Positions 45,264-53,293 of a stretch of 64,000 bases of DNA are shown here, in pieces. The stretch comes from Rhodopseudomonas_A palustris_F (GTDB taxonomy: Bacteria; Pseudomonadota; Alphaproteobacteria; Rhizobiales; Xanthobacteraceae), in the NCBI RefSeq assembly GCF_000013745.1, contig NC_007925.1, forward strand, positions 1,302,001 through 1,366,000, written 5' to 3'. The position numbers and the translations under genes were made by a program. The notes beneath the pieces are model-generated. The model was not told the DNA's origin. It saw only the letters and a program-made list of their open reading frames with translations, and did no database searches. Numbering within the stretch: position 1 is the first letter of the stretch; every line of letters begins with the position of its first letter.

Positions 45264-46121
45264 ATGCTGCATTATCCGAAGCCGCCGTTCGCGTCGCAAG
45301 CGCAGCCGATGCCGGGTTCGACCGACGCGATGACGCCGCGGCCCGATCACGGCGAGGACAGCTACAAGGGATCCGGGCGACTGGCTGGCATGAAGGCGGT
45401 GATTACCGGCGGCGACAGCGGCATCGGCCGCGCCGTGGCGATCGCCTATGCCCGCGAAGGCGCCGACATCCTGATCTCCTATCTCGACGAGAACGAGGAA
45501 GCGGCCGAGGTCAAGGAGTTGATCGAACGGGAAGGCCGCAAGGCGGTTCTGGTGCCGGGCGACCTGCAGTGGCCGGAGCATTGCCGTCGGGTGGTCCAGC
45601 GCGCCGCCGAGGAGCTGGGCGGCATCGATATCCTGGTCAACAACGCCGCGCACCAGGCGACCTTCAAGGACATCGGCGACATAACGGACGAGGAATGGGA
45701 GCTGACCTTCAAGGTCAACATCCACGCGATGTTCCATCTGACCAAGGCGGCGGTGCCGCACATGAAGCCGGGCAGCGCCATCATCAACACCGCCTCGGTG
45801 AATTCGGACATGCCGAATCCAATGCTGCTGGCCTATGCCACCACCAAGGGCGCGATCCAGAACTTCACCGGCGGGCTGGCGCAGATGCTGGCGCCCAAGG
45901 GGATTCGCGCCAACGCCGTGGCGCCGGGGCCGATCTGGACCCCGTTGATTCCATCGACCATGCCGGAGGAGGCGGTGAAGAATTTCGGCAAGCAAACGCC
46001 GATGCAGCGCCCAGGCCAGCCGGCCGAACTCGCCACAGCTTACGTGATGCTGGCCGATCCGTTGTCGAGCTATGTCTCCGGCACCACCATTGCGGTCACC
46101 GGCGGCAAGCCGTTCATCTGA
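45264..46121 (+). CDS. SDR family oxidoreductase (YghA/glucose-dehydrogenase-like)
   Basis: A 285-residue short-chain dehydrogenase with a 40-residue N-terminal extension ('PKPPFASQAQPMPGSTDAMTPRPDHGEDSYKGSGRL'), typical of the YghA/YhdF branch. The cofactor motif 'TGGDSGIGRAVAIAYAREG', 'LVNNAAHQ', the catalytic Ser region 'INTASVNSDMPNPMLLAYATTKGA' (Tyr, Lys) and the tail 'YVSGTTIAVTGGKPFI' are all present. Start uncertain between the GTG at 45255 and the ATG at 45264. Confidence 0.92.
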   Translation: MLHYPKPPFASQAQPMPGSTDAMTPRPDHGEDSYKGSGRLAGMKAVITGGDSGIGRAVAIAYAREGADILISYLDENEEAAEVKELIEREGRKAVLVPGDLQWPEHCRRVVQRAAEELGGIDILVNNAAHQATFKDIGDITDEEWELTFKVNIHAMFHLTKAAVPHMKPGSAIINTASVNSDMPNPMLLAYATTKGAIQNFTGGLAQMLAPKGIRANAVAPGPIWTPLIPSTMPEEAVKNFGKQTPMQRPGQPAELATAYVMLADPLSSYVSGTTIAVTGGKPFI

Positions 46122-46468
46122 GAATCGCGCCAAGCCGGGTGGGGGCAACCGCCGGTATGGGAGGGCACTTGGCGTTGCCGCCAAACTGCGCGGTTGCGCG
46201 ATTCGCAAATTTACCAACCAGGATTGAGCCTCTGTCGTGTCTCGGACAGATTAAGTTCCGCCGGCTGCAGCGCTGGAGGGTGTGCAAACCTTGCTCCCGT
46301 AGTCTTTTTGGCGGTTTCCGGTGCGCTGCGCCGCTGCCCGCCTAAGCGCGGAACCGGACAGACAAATCAAAGGCCGTTTTCATATATTGCTCTATCCGCG
46401 GAATGCGTCTCGGCGCGTCCTCCCTCCCCCTGCGGTTGACGGCCCGACCGACCGGGCGGAACATCGCA
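46122..46468. other. Gap before Crp/Fnr-type regulator
   Basis: A 347-bp stretch before the regulator start, holding no gene, repeat element or terminator that I can support. Part of it could be coding if the regulator starts at the ATG at 46403. Confidence 0.4.
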
Positions 46469-47176
46469 GTGACATCCCTAAACTTCAGATTTCCCTTGGA
46501 AAACAAATTGTTGGCGGGGCTGCCCCGCGCTCAGTTCGATCTGTTGACGCCGCATATGACGACGGCGTCCCTGCCGCAGGGGCTTGTGCTGGTCGAGCCC
46601 GGCGACGAGTTCGAACACGTCTATTTCCCTCACAATGGGATGCTGTCGCTGCTTGCGGTTTTGCGCGACGGCAAGGCGATCGAAACCGCGACGGTGGGGC
46701 GCGAAGGCGTGGTCGGCGCGATGGCCGGGTTCGGACTGTACAAGTCGCTGGTTCGCGTGGTGGTGCAGATGCCGACCTCGTTGACCAAGATTCCGTCCTC
46801 GCAATTCCGCAAGGTCGCCACCGGCAGCGACGTGCTGCGCAACCTGTGCATCCAATACAATGAAGTGCTGCTGTCGCAGGCCCGGGTCACTGCGGCGTGT
46901 AACGCGCTTCATCTGATCGAGGCCCGGTTCTGTCGCTGGCTGCTGCAATCCGCCGACCGGGCCGGCGGCGACACCGTCAACCTGACCCAGGAATTCCTCG
47001 CCGAAATGCTCGGCGTACGGCGCACCTCGGTCACCGAGGTCGCGACCAAGTTGCAGACCGCCGGCTTGATCTCCTATTCGCGCGGCGTCATCAAGATCCT
47101 GAATCGGCCGGCGGTGGCGAAGCTGTCGTGCGAATGCTACGAGACGCTGCTGGAACAGTCCTCGATGTTGCTCTGA
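46469..47176 (+). CDS. Crp/Fnr family transcriptional regulator
   Basis: A 235-residue regulator starting 'MTSLNFRFPLENKLLAGLPRAQFDLLTPHM'. An N-terminal cyclic-nucleotide-binding-like beta-roll is seen ('GLVLVEPGDEFEHVYFPHNGMLSLLAVL', 'IETATVGREGVVGAMAGFG'), followed by a C-terminal HTH ('TQEFLAEMLGVRRTSVTEVATKLQTAGLISYSRGVIKIL'). No N-terminal Cys cluster of the FNR type is present, so it is not an oxygen-sensing Fe-S protein. I took the GTG at 46469 with a GGGCGGA site; the ATG at 46403 is an alternative. Target genes unknown. Confidence 0.88.
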   Translation: MTSLNFRFPLENKLLAGLPRAQFDLLTPHMTTASLPQGLVLVEPGDEFEHVYFPHNGMLSLLAVLRDGKAIETATVGREGVVGAMAGFGLYKSLVRVVVQMPTSLTKIPSSQFRKVATGSDVLRNLCIQYNEVLLSQARVTAACNALHLIEARFCRWLLQSADRAGGDTVNLTQEFLAEMLGVRRTSVTEVATKLQTAGLISYSRGVIKILNRPAVAKLSCECYETLLEQSSMLL

Positions 47177-47325
47177 GAGCAAACCTCGGGTCGGCTCAAC
47201 CTCTGCCACTTTGGTAGGGCCGCCGCGGCGCACGCGGAATTTTCAATCGGATCAGCGACGTGCCATGGTGCCGCGATGAAGCGGCCGCCCGGTCGCGTGT
47301 TTTCTCGTCCATCCAGGAGCAACAA

Positions 47326-48978
<1,653 letters not shown>

Positions 48979-49062
48979 TGGCCAGAGGCTTTCGCGGTTA
49001 AGAGTCTCGGGCGTCCGCAATCCCTCGTAGGTGCGTCGCGACGCCAACCGGAAAAGGAGGCC

Positions 49063-49186
49063 GTCATTCCGGGGCGCGAGGCCGAAAGGCCGAGCGAACC
49101 CGGACTCTCGCAACAGGTTTGGACCTCGCACCAGCGGCGAGATTCCGGGTTCACTCGCAGCTCCGCTGCTCGTGCCCCGGAATGAC
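49063..49186. repeat. Intergenic palindromic element family B, copy 2
   Basis: Bounded by GTCATTCCGGGGCG and GCCCCGGAATGAC, with GAGCGAACCCGGA and TTCCGGGTTCACTCGC as the inner arms. It lies between pgm and nnrU. Confidence 0.85.
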
Positions 49187-49270
49187 AGCTTCGTCGTTGC
49201 GAACCGCGTCGCCCCAAATGGACATGCGCCGGGGCAGTGTCGTAGCTTCAACGGCCACAACGGGAGCCCA

Positions 49271-49987
49271 ATGCCAGCCAGCGCGGTGATCCACTTCGGC
49301 GACTGGGCGGAGTTCATCGCCGCCTTCGCGGTGTTCTTGGCCTCGCATGCCGTGCCGTCGCGCCCTGCGGTGCGTGCCGCGATGGTGGCGCGGCTGGGCG
49401 AGCGCGGTTTTCTGGCGCTCTACAGCGGCGTCTCGCTATTGGTGCTGGCCTGGCTGATCGGCGCCGCCGGCCGCGCGCCGTTGCTGCCGCTGTGGCCGTT
49501 CGAGCCCTGGCAGATGCTGGCGCCCAATCTGGCGATGCCGTTCGTCTGCCTGCTGGCGGCGTTCGGTGTCGGCGCCGCCAACCCGCTGTCGTTCGGCGGC
49601 AATCCCAGGCTCGCCTTCGACCCCGAGCAACCCGGCATCGTCGGCGCGGCGCGGCATCCGTTGTTGTGGGCGATCGCGCTGTGGTCCGGCGCGCATCTGG
49701 TGCCGAATGGCGATCTCGCCCATGCCCTGCTGTTCGGCTTCTTCGCGCTGATTGCGCTTGCCGGCATGGTGATGATCGACCGCCGCAAGCAGCGCCGGCT
49801 CGGATACGAGGCCTGGCACGCCTTGGCCCGCAACACCTCGTTCTGGCCGTTCGCCGCGCTGCTGCAGGGCCGCTTTCGGCCGCGATCCTATGGCGTCGAC
49901 GCCAAGCGGCTGGCGATCGCCCTGGTCGCCTGGCTGACGCTGTTGGCGCTGCATGCGCCGGTGATCGGCGTGTCGCCACTGCCCTAA
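49271..49987 (+). CDS. nnrU: NnrU family membrane protein
   Basis: A 238-residue inner-membrane protein with about six hydrophobic helices. Sequence 'FIAAFAVFLASHAVPSRPAVRAAMVARLGERGFLALYSGVSLL' and 'GAARHPLLWAIALWSGAHLVPNGDLAHALLFG' match the NnrU/isoprenylcysteine-methyltransferase-like family. NnrU proteins are associated with nitric oxide/nitrite metabolism, although their molecular function is unresolved. A CGGGAG site precedes the ATG. It is followed by nnrS. Confidence 0.88.
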   Translation: MPASAVIHFGDWAEFIAAFAVFLASHAVPSRPAVRAAMVARLGERGFLALYSGVSLLVLAWLIGAAGRAPLLPLWPFEPWQMLAPNLAMPFVCLLAAFGVGAANPLSFGGNPRLAFDPEQPGIVGAARHPLLWAIALWSGAHLVPNGDLAHALLFGFFALIALAGMVMIDRRKQRRLGYEAWHALARNTSFWPFAALLQGRFRPRSYGVDAKRLAIALVAWLTLLALHAPVIGVSPLP

Positions 49988-50092
49988 CTCGCGTGATCTC
50001 GCGCCCAATCGCCGCGAAGCTTGCGCTGGCACAACCCGGGCGGTCGGCACCGCTCTACAAATGCTCGGAGCGCAACGCACCGGACATCCGAC

Positions 50093-51304
50093 ATGAGCCC
50101 GATTCCCCGCTTTCAGCCGCACCATGGCCCGGCCATCCTGTCGAGCGGCTTTCGGCCGTTCTTTTTCGCCGGCGCGATCTATGCCGCGCTCGCGGTGCTG
50201 ATCTGGCTGCCGTTCTATTATGGCGAGTTGACGCTTGCGACCACGCTGGCGCCGCGCGATTGGCACGTCCACGAAATGCTGTACGGTTATCTGCCGGCGG
50301 TGATCACCGGCTTTCTGTTCACCGCGATCCCGAACTGGACCGGCCGGATGCCGATCCAGGGCTGGCCCCTGCTGGGCCTGGTGTTGGTCTGGCTGGCCGG
50401 CCGCTTCGTGATGGCGTTTTCCGCCGACATCGGCTGGCTCGCGGCGTTGCTGATCGACGCTGGCTTCTTGGCGCTGGTGGCGCTGGTGGTGGCGCGGGAA
50501 ATCATCACCGGCCGCAAATGGAACAATCTTCCGGTGGTGCTACTGCTGACCCTGCTGCTGGCCGGCAATATCGGCTTTCACCTCGAGGCGCATTTCGGCG
50601 GCCTCGCCGATATCAGCATCCGGCTCGGCATCGCCGTGGTGATCCTGCTGATCGGCATGATCGGCGGCCGCATCATTCCGAGCTTCACCCGCAATTGGCT
50701 GGTGCGCGAGAACCCTGGCCGCTTACCCTCGCCGTTCGGCCGCTTCGACATGGCGGTGGTGGCCGCGAGTGCGGCGAGCCTGGTGCTCTGGGTGGCGTTC
50801 AAGGACGGCACTCTGGTCGGCGCCGCGCTCGGCATCGCCGGGGTCTTGCATCTGGTTCGGCTCGCCCGCTGGGCCGGCCACCGCACCACCAGGGAGCGCC
50901 TGGTTCTGGTGCTGCACGTCGGCTATTTGTTCGTGCCGCTCGGCTTCTTGTTGACCGCCGCGGCGGCGTTCGGACTGACCGCGCCGAGCGCCGGCGCCCA
51001 CGCCTGGATGGTCGGCGCTGCCGGCATCATGACGCTGGCGGTGATGACCCGTGCCAGCCTCGGCCACACCGGCCAGCAACTCACCGCGTCGCTGACCACC
51101 CAAACCATCTACGCGATGGCGACGGTGGCGGTGCTGGCGCGGATCTGCGCGGCGGTCCATCCGGCTTGGAGCGTCGGCCTGCTGCACCTGGCGGCGTTCG
51201 CCTGGGCGGCGGCCTTCCTCGGCTTCGCGATCAGCTTCGGTCCGCTGTTGCTAGGTCATCGCAAGCGGCAGTCGGCGGTGCCCGCAGCGCAGCCCAGCGC
51301 CTGA
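50093..51304 (+). CDS. nnrS: NnrS family protein
   Basis: A 403-residue polytopic membrane protein (about 12 hydrophobic segments), the NnrS family of haem- and copper-containing proteins linked to NO stress. The N-terminus 'GPAILSSGFRPFFFAGAIYAALAVLIWLP' and 'HVHEMLYGYLPAVITGFLFTAIPNWTGR' (with conserved His) are characteristic, as are 'RIIPSFTRNWL' and 'MTRASLGHTG'. The ATG at 50093 was chosen over an upstream in-frame start. Together with nnrU and a DUF2249 protein it forms a nitrogen-oxide response group. Confidence 0.93.
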   Translation: MSPIPRFQPHHGPAILSSGFRPFFFAGAIYAALAVLIWLPFYYGELTLATTLAPRDWHVHEMLYGYLPAVITGFLFTAIPNWTGRMPIQGWPLLGLVLVWLAGRFVMAFSADIGWLAALLIDAGFLALVALVVAREIITGRKWNNLPVVLLLTLLLAGNIGFHLEAHFGGLADISIRLGIAVVILLIGMIGGRIIPSFTRNWLVRENPGRLPSPFGRFDMAVVAASAASLVLWVAFKDGTLVGAALGIAGVLHLVRLARWAGHRTTRERLVLVLHVGYLFVPLGFLLTAAAAFGLTAPSAGAHAWMVGAAGIMTLAVMTRASLGHTGQQLTASLTTQTIYAMATVAVLARICAAVHPAWSVGLLHLAAFAWAAAFLGFAISFGPLLLGHRKRQSAVPAAQPSA

Positions 51305-51321
51305 GTCCCCGCAACAAGGAA

Positions 51322-51585
51322 ATGCCGATGTCCGACAGCGACGACACCGAGACCGTGCTCGACGTGCGCCGGCTCGAGCCGCAGCAGCGCCACGCCATCG
51401 TCCAGCGGCTGATCGATCGGCTGCCGCCGGGCCGCAGCCTGCAAGTGATAGCCGATCACAATCCGCGACCGCTGCGCGGCTATCTCGAGATGGTGCACGG
51501 CGACGAAGCCGATTGGAGCTATCTCGAACAGGGCCCGGAGGTCTGGCGGGTCAAGCTGCGCCGGGGCGTTGCATCAGCACTCTGA
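51322..51585 (+). CDS. DUF2249 domain protein, 87 aa
   Basis: An 87-residue soluble protein with the DUF2249 layout 'VLDVRRLEPQQRHAIVQRLIDRLPPGRSLQVIADHNPRPLRGYLE', ending 'EVWRVKLRR'. DUF2249 proteins are usually encoded with NO- and denitrification-related genes, and here the gene follows nnrS by 17 bp with an AAGGAA ribosome-binding site. An ATG two codons further on is an alternative start. It overlaps the convergent LuxR-type gene by 12 bp. Confidence 0.85.
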   Translation: MPMSDSDDTETVLDVRRLEPQQRHAIVQRLIDRLPPGRSLQVIADHNPRPLRGYLEMVHGDEADWSYLEQGPEVWRVKLRRGVASAL

Positions 51586-51798
51586 CTCGTCGAGCCAGCC
51601 CATGCTGATCGCGAAGCGCACCACGTCGACGCGGTTGTGACATCCGAGCTTGTTCATGCCGCGCGCCTTGTAGGTCTCGACGCTCTTGGCGCCGATCTGC
51701 AGCTTGGCGGCGATGGTCTTGTTGCTGTAGCCGACCGCAGCAAGCCGCAGCACCTCATTCTCGCGGGCGCTGAGTTGGTGTCTCGATCGTTGATCCAT
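51574..51798 (-). CDS. Stand-alone LuxR/GerE-type HTH protein, 74 aa
   Basis: A 74-residue protein consisting only of a LuxR-family DNA-binding domain: 'LSARENEVLRLAAVGYSNKTIAAKLQIGAKSVETYKARGMNKLGCHNRVDVVRFA'. No receiver or autoinducer domain is in frame. Just upstream, in another frame, the stretch 'IRIEVLVADHPPLKR' looks like the start of a response-regulator receiver, so the gene may be a remnant of a NarL/FixJ-type regulator that lost most of its receiver. A TGT-N12-ACA operator lies about 107 bp upstream. It is convergent with the DUF2249 gene and divergent from the puc operon. Confidence 0.72.
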   Translation of the reverse strand: MDQRSRHQLSARENEVLRLAAVGYSNKTIAAKLQIGAKSVETYKARGMNKLGCHNRVDVVRFAISMGWLDESEC

Positions 51799-51904
51799 GT
51801 GCAATCCGGACGTTTCAACGGCGGATGATCGGCAACCAAAACTTCGATCCTGATGCGCTCCGAGCAGGGCTTCGGACCTCGATATCGCACGGGAAGCTGC
51901 ATTC

Positions 51905-51922
51905 TGTCATGTAAAACTGACA
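51905..51922. promoter_or_regulatory. PpsR/CrtJ-type operator upstream of LuxR-type gene
   Basis: TGTCATGTAAAACTGACA fits TGT-N12-ACA and is palindromic at both ends (TGTCA/TGACA). It overlaps a possible leftward promoter with TTGACG (51930-51935 reversed) as the -35 and a weak TACATG-type -10. PpsR represses photosynthesis genes in air. Confidence 0.6.
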
Positions 51923-51930
51923 TCATATTC

Positions 51931-51946
51931 GTCAAGTAATTTTGAC
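51931..51946. promoter_or_regulatory. Inverted repeat GTCAA-N6-TTGAC
   Basis: A 16-bp palindrome GTCAAGTAATTTTGAC, 8 bp from the PpsR-type site. Its half-sites point the opposite way to a FixK/FNR box (TTGA-N6-TCAA), so it is not that. It could be another regulator's operator. Confidence 0.4.
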
Positions 51947-51980
51947 AGTCCGGGGGCTGGACATCGAACGGCGGCCCTCT

Positions 51981-52085
51981 GGCGCCATCGCCCCCTCGAA
52001 AACCCCCGCCGCGCCGATCAGGTCAGTGAACCTGATCGCCGTGGCCGGCGCCATCGCCCCCTCGAAAACCCCCGCCGCGCCGATC
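51981..52085. repeat. 39-bp direct repeat, two identical copies
   Basis: Identical 39-bp units at 51981-52019 and 52047-52085 (beginning GGCGCCATCGCCCCCTCG, ending CCGCGCCGATC), separated by 27 bp. They lie in the long non-coding region before the puc promoter. No matching copies are seen elsewhere in the window. Confidence 0.85.
52016..52037. promoter_or_regulatory. Inverted repeat GATCAGGT-N6-ACCTGATC between the direct repeats
   Basis: Perfect 8-bp arms with a 6-bp centre. It could be an operator or a small hairpin; no regulator is assigned. It overlaps the end of the first direct repeat. The rest of 52086-52445 contains nothing I can name. Confidence 0.4.
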
Positions 52086-52445
52086 GAAGCTGGCGCAGCC
52101 TGGCCAGTCCGCACGACCGGTCGATTGCCCCGGGCTTTCCTGGCAGGGGCTGCCCGCCGCGGTGGTCCCTGAGACGAGCGATTCCGCCCCTCCTTACGAC
52201 CAAAGAATAATCCAGTTGTCCGGCTGCGTCGGCAGATCCGGTCGCTCGGGTGACTTGCCAGGCGGTCCTAGCTGGCGCGCCGGGAAAACCCCGGGTCGCG
52301 GCAGAAAACAAAGCCGATCAAGCCGCTTAGCGGCGGACTCGGGGATATTGGGGCAAATGCCGGGGCTGGTACGTTAATGCCGGCCATCAATCGCGATGGT
52401 ATCCCGCAGCATCCTCGGGATCCTCATCACAAGTTCGCCGCTTGT

Positions 52446-52463
52446 TGTCACGTTTAGTTGACA
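52446..52463. promoter_or_regulatory. PpsR/CrtJ-type operator 1 of the puc promoter
   Basis: TGTCACGTTTAGTTGACA, TGT-N12-ACA with palindromic TGTCA/TGACA ends. Its right end is the TTGACA -35 hexamer of the puc promoter. The next site lies 8 bp downstream, the usual spacing for cooperative PpsR binding. Confidence 0.78.
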
Positions 52464-52485
52464 AAGTTGGGTGTCAGGTTATTCT
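52458..52485 (+). promoter_or_regulatory. Predicted sigma-70-type puc promoter (-35 TTGACA, -10 TATTCT)
   Basis: TTGACA at 52458-52463 and TATTCT at 52480-52485, spaced 16 bp. Both hexamers fall inside the two TGT-N12-ACA sites, so repressor binding would block RNA polymerase. Transcription would start near 52492, leaving an untranslated leader of about 260 nt before pucB (52490-52750), in which I see no other gene. Confidence 0.65.
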
Positions 52486-52489
52486 TACA
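52472..52489. promoter_or_regulatory. PpsR/CrtJ-type operator 2 of the puc promoter
   Basis: TGTCAGGTTATTCTTACA fits TGT-N12-ACA exactly and covers the -10 region. Together with operator 1 it forms the tandem arrangement seen at PpsR-repressed photosynthesis promoters. Confidence 0.72.
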
Positions 52490-52750
52490 CTCACTCGAGC
52501 GAGTAGGAGTTCCCATCACGAACGAGGGTGTTTCCCAAGCAAATTGGGGGCATTCCGGTCTGGGAATTTCCGATCAAACGAGTCTGGAATCGCTTCGTTC
52601 GATCCGCGTCTCGATTGGTGACGGGGCTCTGGGCGAGGCAACAGACAGGACATGCTGAGACCAAGCGAACATCTGTTCGGCGTAGCAGCGAAATAACCTG
52701 CGTGCGGGTTCAGCACGAAACTGATCGTAAGTCTCTTAGGAGGTTATGTT

Positions 52751-52906
52751 ATGGTAGACGATCCGAACAAGGTCTGGCCGACTGGCTTGACAATCGCGGA
52801 ATCGGAAGAACTCCACAAGCACGTCATCGACGGCACGCGCATCTTCGGCGCGATCGCGATCGTTGCTCACTTTCTGGCGTATGTCTATTCGCCGTGGCTG
52901 AAGTAA
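52751..52906 (+). CDS. pucB: Light-harvesting 2 beta polypeptide
   Basis: A 51-residue LH2 beta subunit ('MVDDPNKVWPTGLTIAESEE...' to '...YVYSPWLK'). It has one transmembrane helix with the bacteriochlorophyll-ligating His (H40 in 'AIVAHFLAYVYSPW') and the conserved 'ELHKHVIDGTR' at the N-terminal face. It is nearly the same as the R. palustris PucB sequence as I know it. A perfect AGGAGG site lies 7 bp before the ATG. It pairs with PucA to build the ring antenna in intracytoplasmic membranes. It was not long enough for ordinary ORF-length cut-offs. Confidence 0.96.
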   Translation: MVDDPNKVWPTGLTIAESEELHKHVIDGTRIFGAIAIVAHFLAYVYSPWLK

Positions 52907-52918
52907 GGGGAACCGAAA

Positions 52919-53098
52919 ATGAATCAAGGTCGTATCTGGACTGTCGTTAAGCCGACCGTCGGTCTGCCCCTGCTGCTGGGCAGCGTCACCATCATCGCGA
53001 TCCTCGTGCACTACGCTGTGCTCTCGCACACCACCTGGTTCCCGAAGTACTGGAACGGCAAGACCGCCGCGATCGAGTCCTCGGTCAACGTCGGTTAA
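52919..53098 (+). CDS. pucA: Light-harvesting 2 alpha polypeptide
   Basis: A 59-residue LH2 alpha subunit starting 'MNQGRIWTVVKPTVGLPLLL'. His31 in 'ILVHYAVLSH' ligates the B850 pigments, and Tyr44-Trp45 in 'WFPKYWNG' are the hydrogen-bond donors that give an 850-nm type complex. Low-light variants replace them with other residues. The short C-terminal tail 'KTAAIESSVNVG' lacks the Ala/Pro-rich extension of the longer R. palustris alpha forms I recall. It starts 13 bp after pucB stops. Confidence 0.96.
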   Translation: MNQGRIWTVVKPTVGLPLLLGSVTIIAILVHYAVLSHTTWFPKYWNGKTAAIESSVNVG

Positions 53099-53125
53099 TT
53101 CGGCTCCTTAGAGCTGTGATGGCAG

Positions 53126-53149
53126 GACCGGGATCCAAGGGTCCCGGTC
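53126..53149 (+). terminator. Hairpin between pucA and pucC
   Basis: GC-rich stem GACCGGGATCC pairing with GGGTCCCGGTC (one G-T wobble), 28 bp after pucA. There is no clear T-run. It may attenuate read-through or protect the abundant pucBA mRNA, giving less pucC, as is common in puc operons. Confidence 0.65.
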
Positions 53150-53293
53150 GCTTGCTTTGTAGCCGGGGTGAACAAGCGGTGCCATCTTGGCCAGGCTTGT
53201 TCATCTTCGGCCACGAAGCGGTCTTTCCGCTTATCGATTGGGGAGCGGTGTTCGCAGCAACGCCAGCCTCTCATCTGTTGGACTAGCTCAACG

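Noticed and set aside
49492..51585. 697-codon forward frame over nnrU, nnrS and the DUF2249 gene
   Set aside because: Only its last 87 codons are a real gene (DUF2249); the rest is out-of-frame with nnrU and nnrS and Arg/Ala-rich.
51931..51946. FixK/FNR box
   Set aside because: The palindrome is GTCAA-N6-TTGAC, the reverse order of the TTGA-N6-TCAA half-sites, so it does not fit that regulator family.
51942..52172. 76-codon forward frame over the 39-bp repeats (two APSKTPAAPI-like units)
   Set aside because: It is open only because the DNA repeat is in frame with itself; low complexity and no start signal.
52458..52658. 66-codon open frame in the puc leader
   Set aside because: No ribosome-binding site or family resemblance; it begins inside the predicted promoter.
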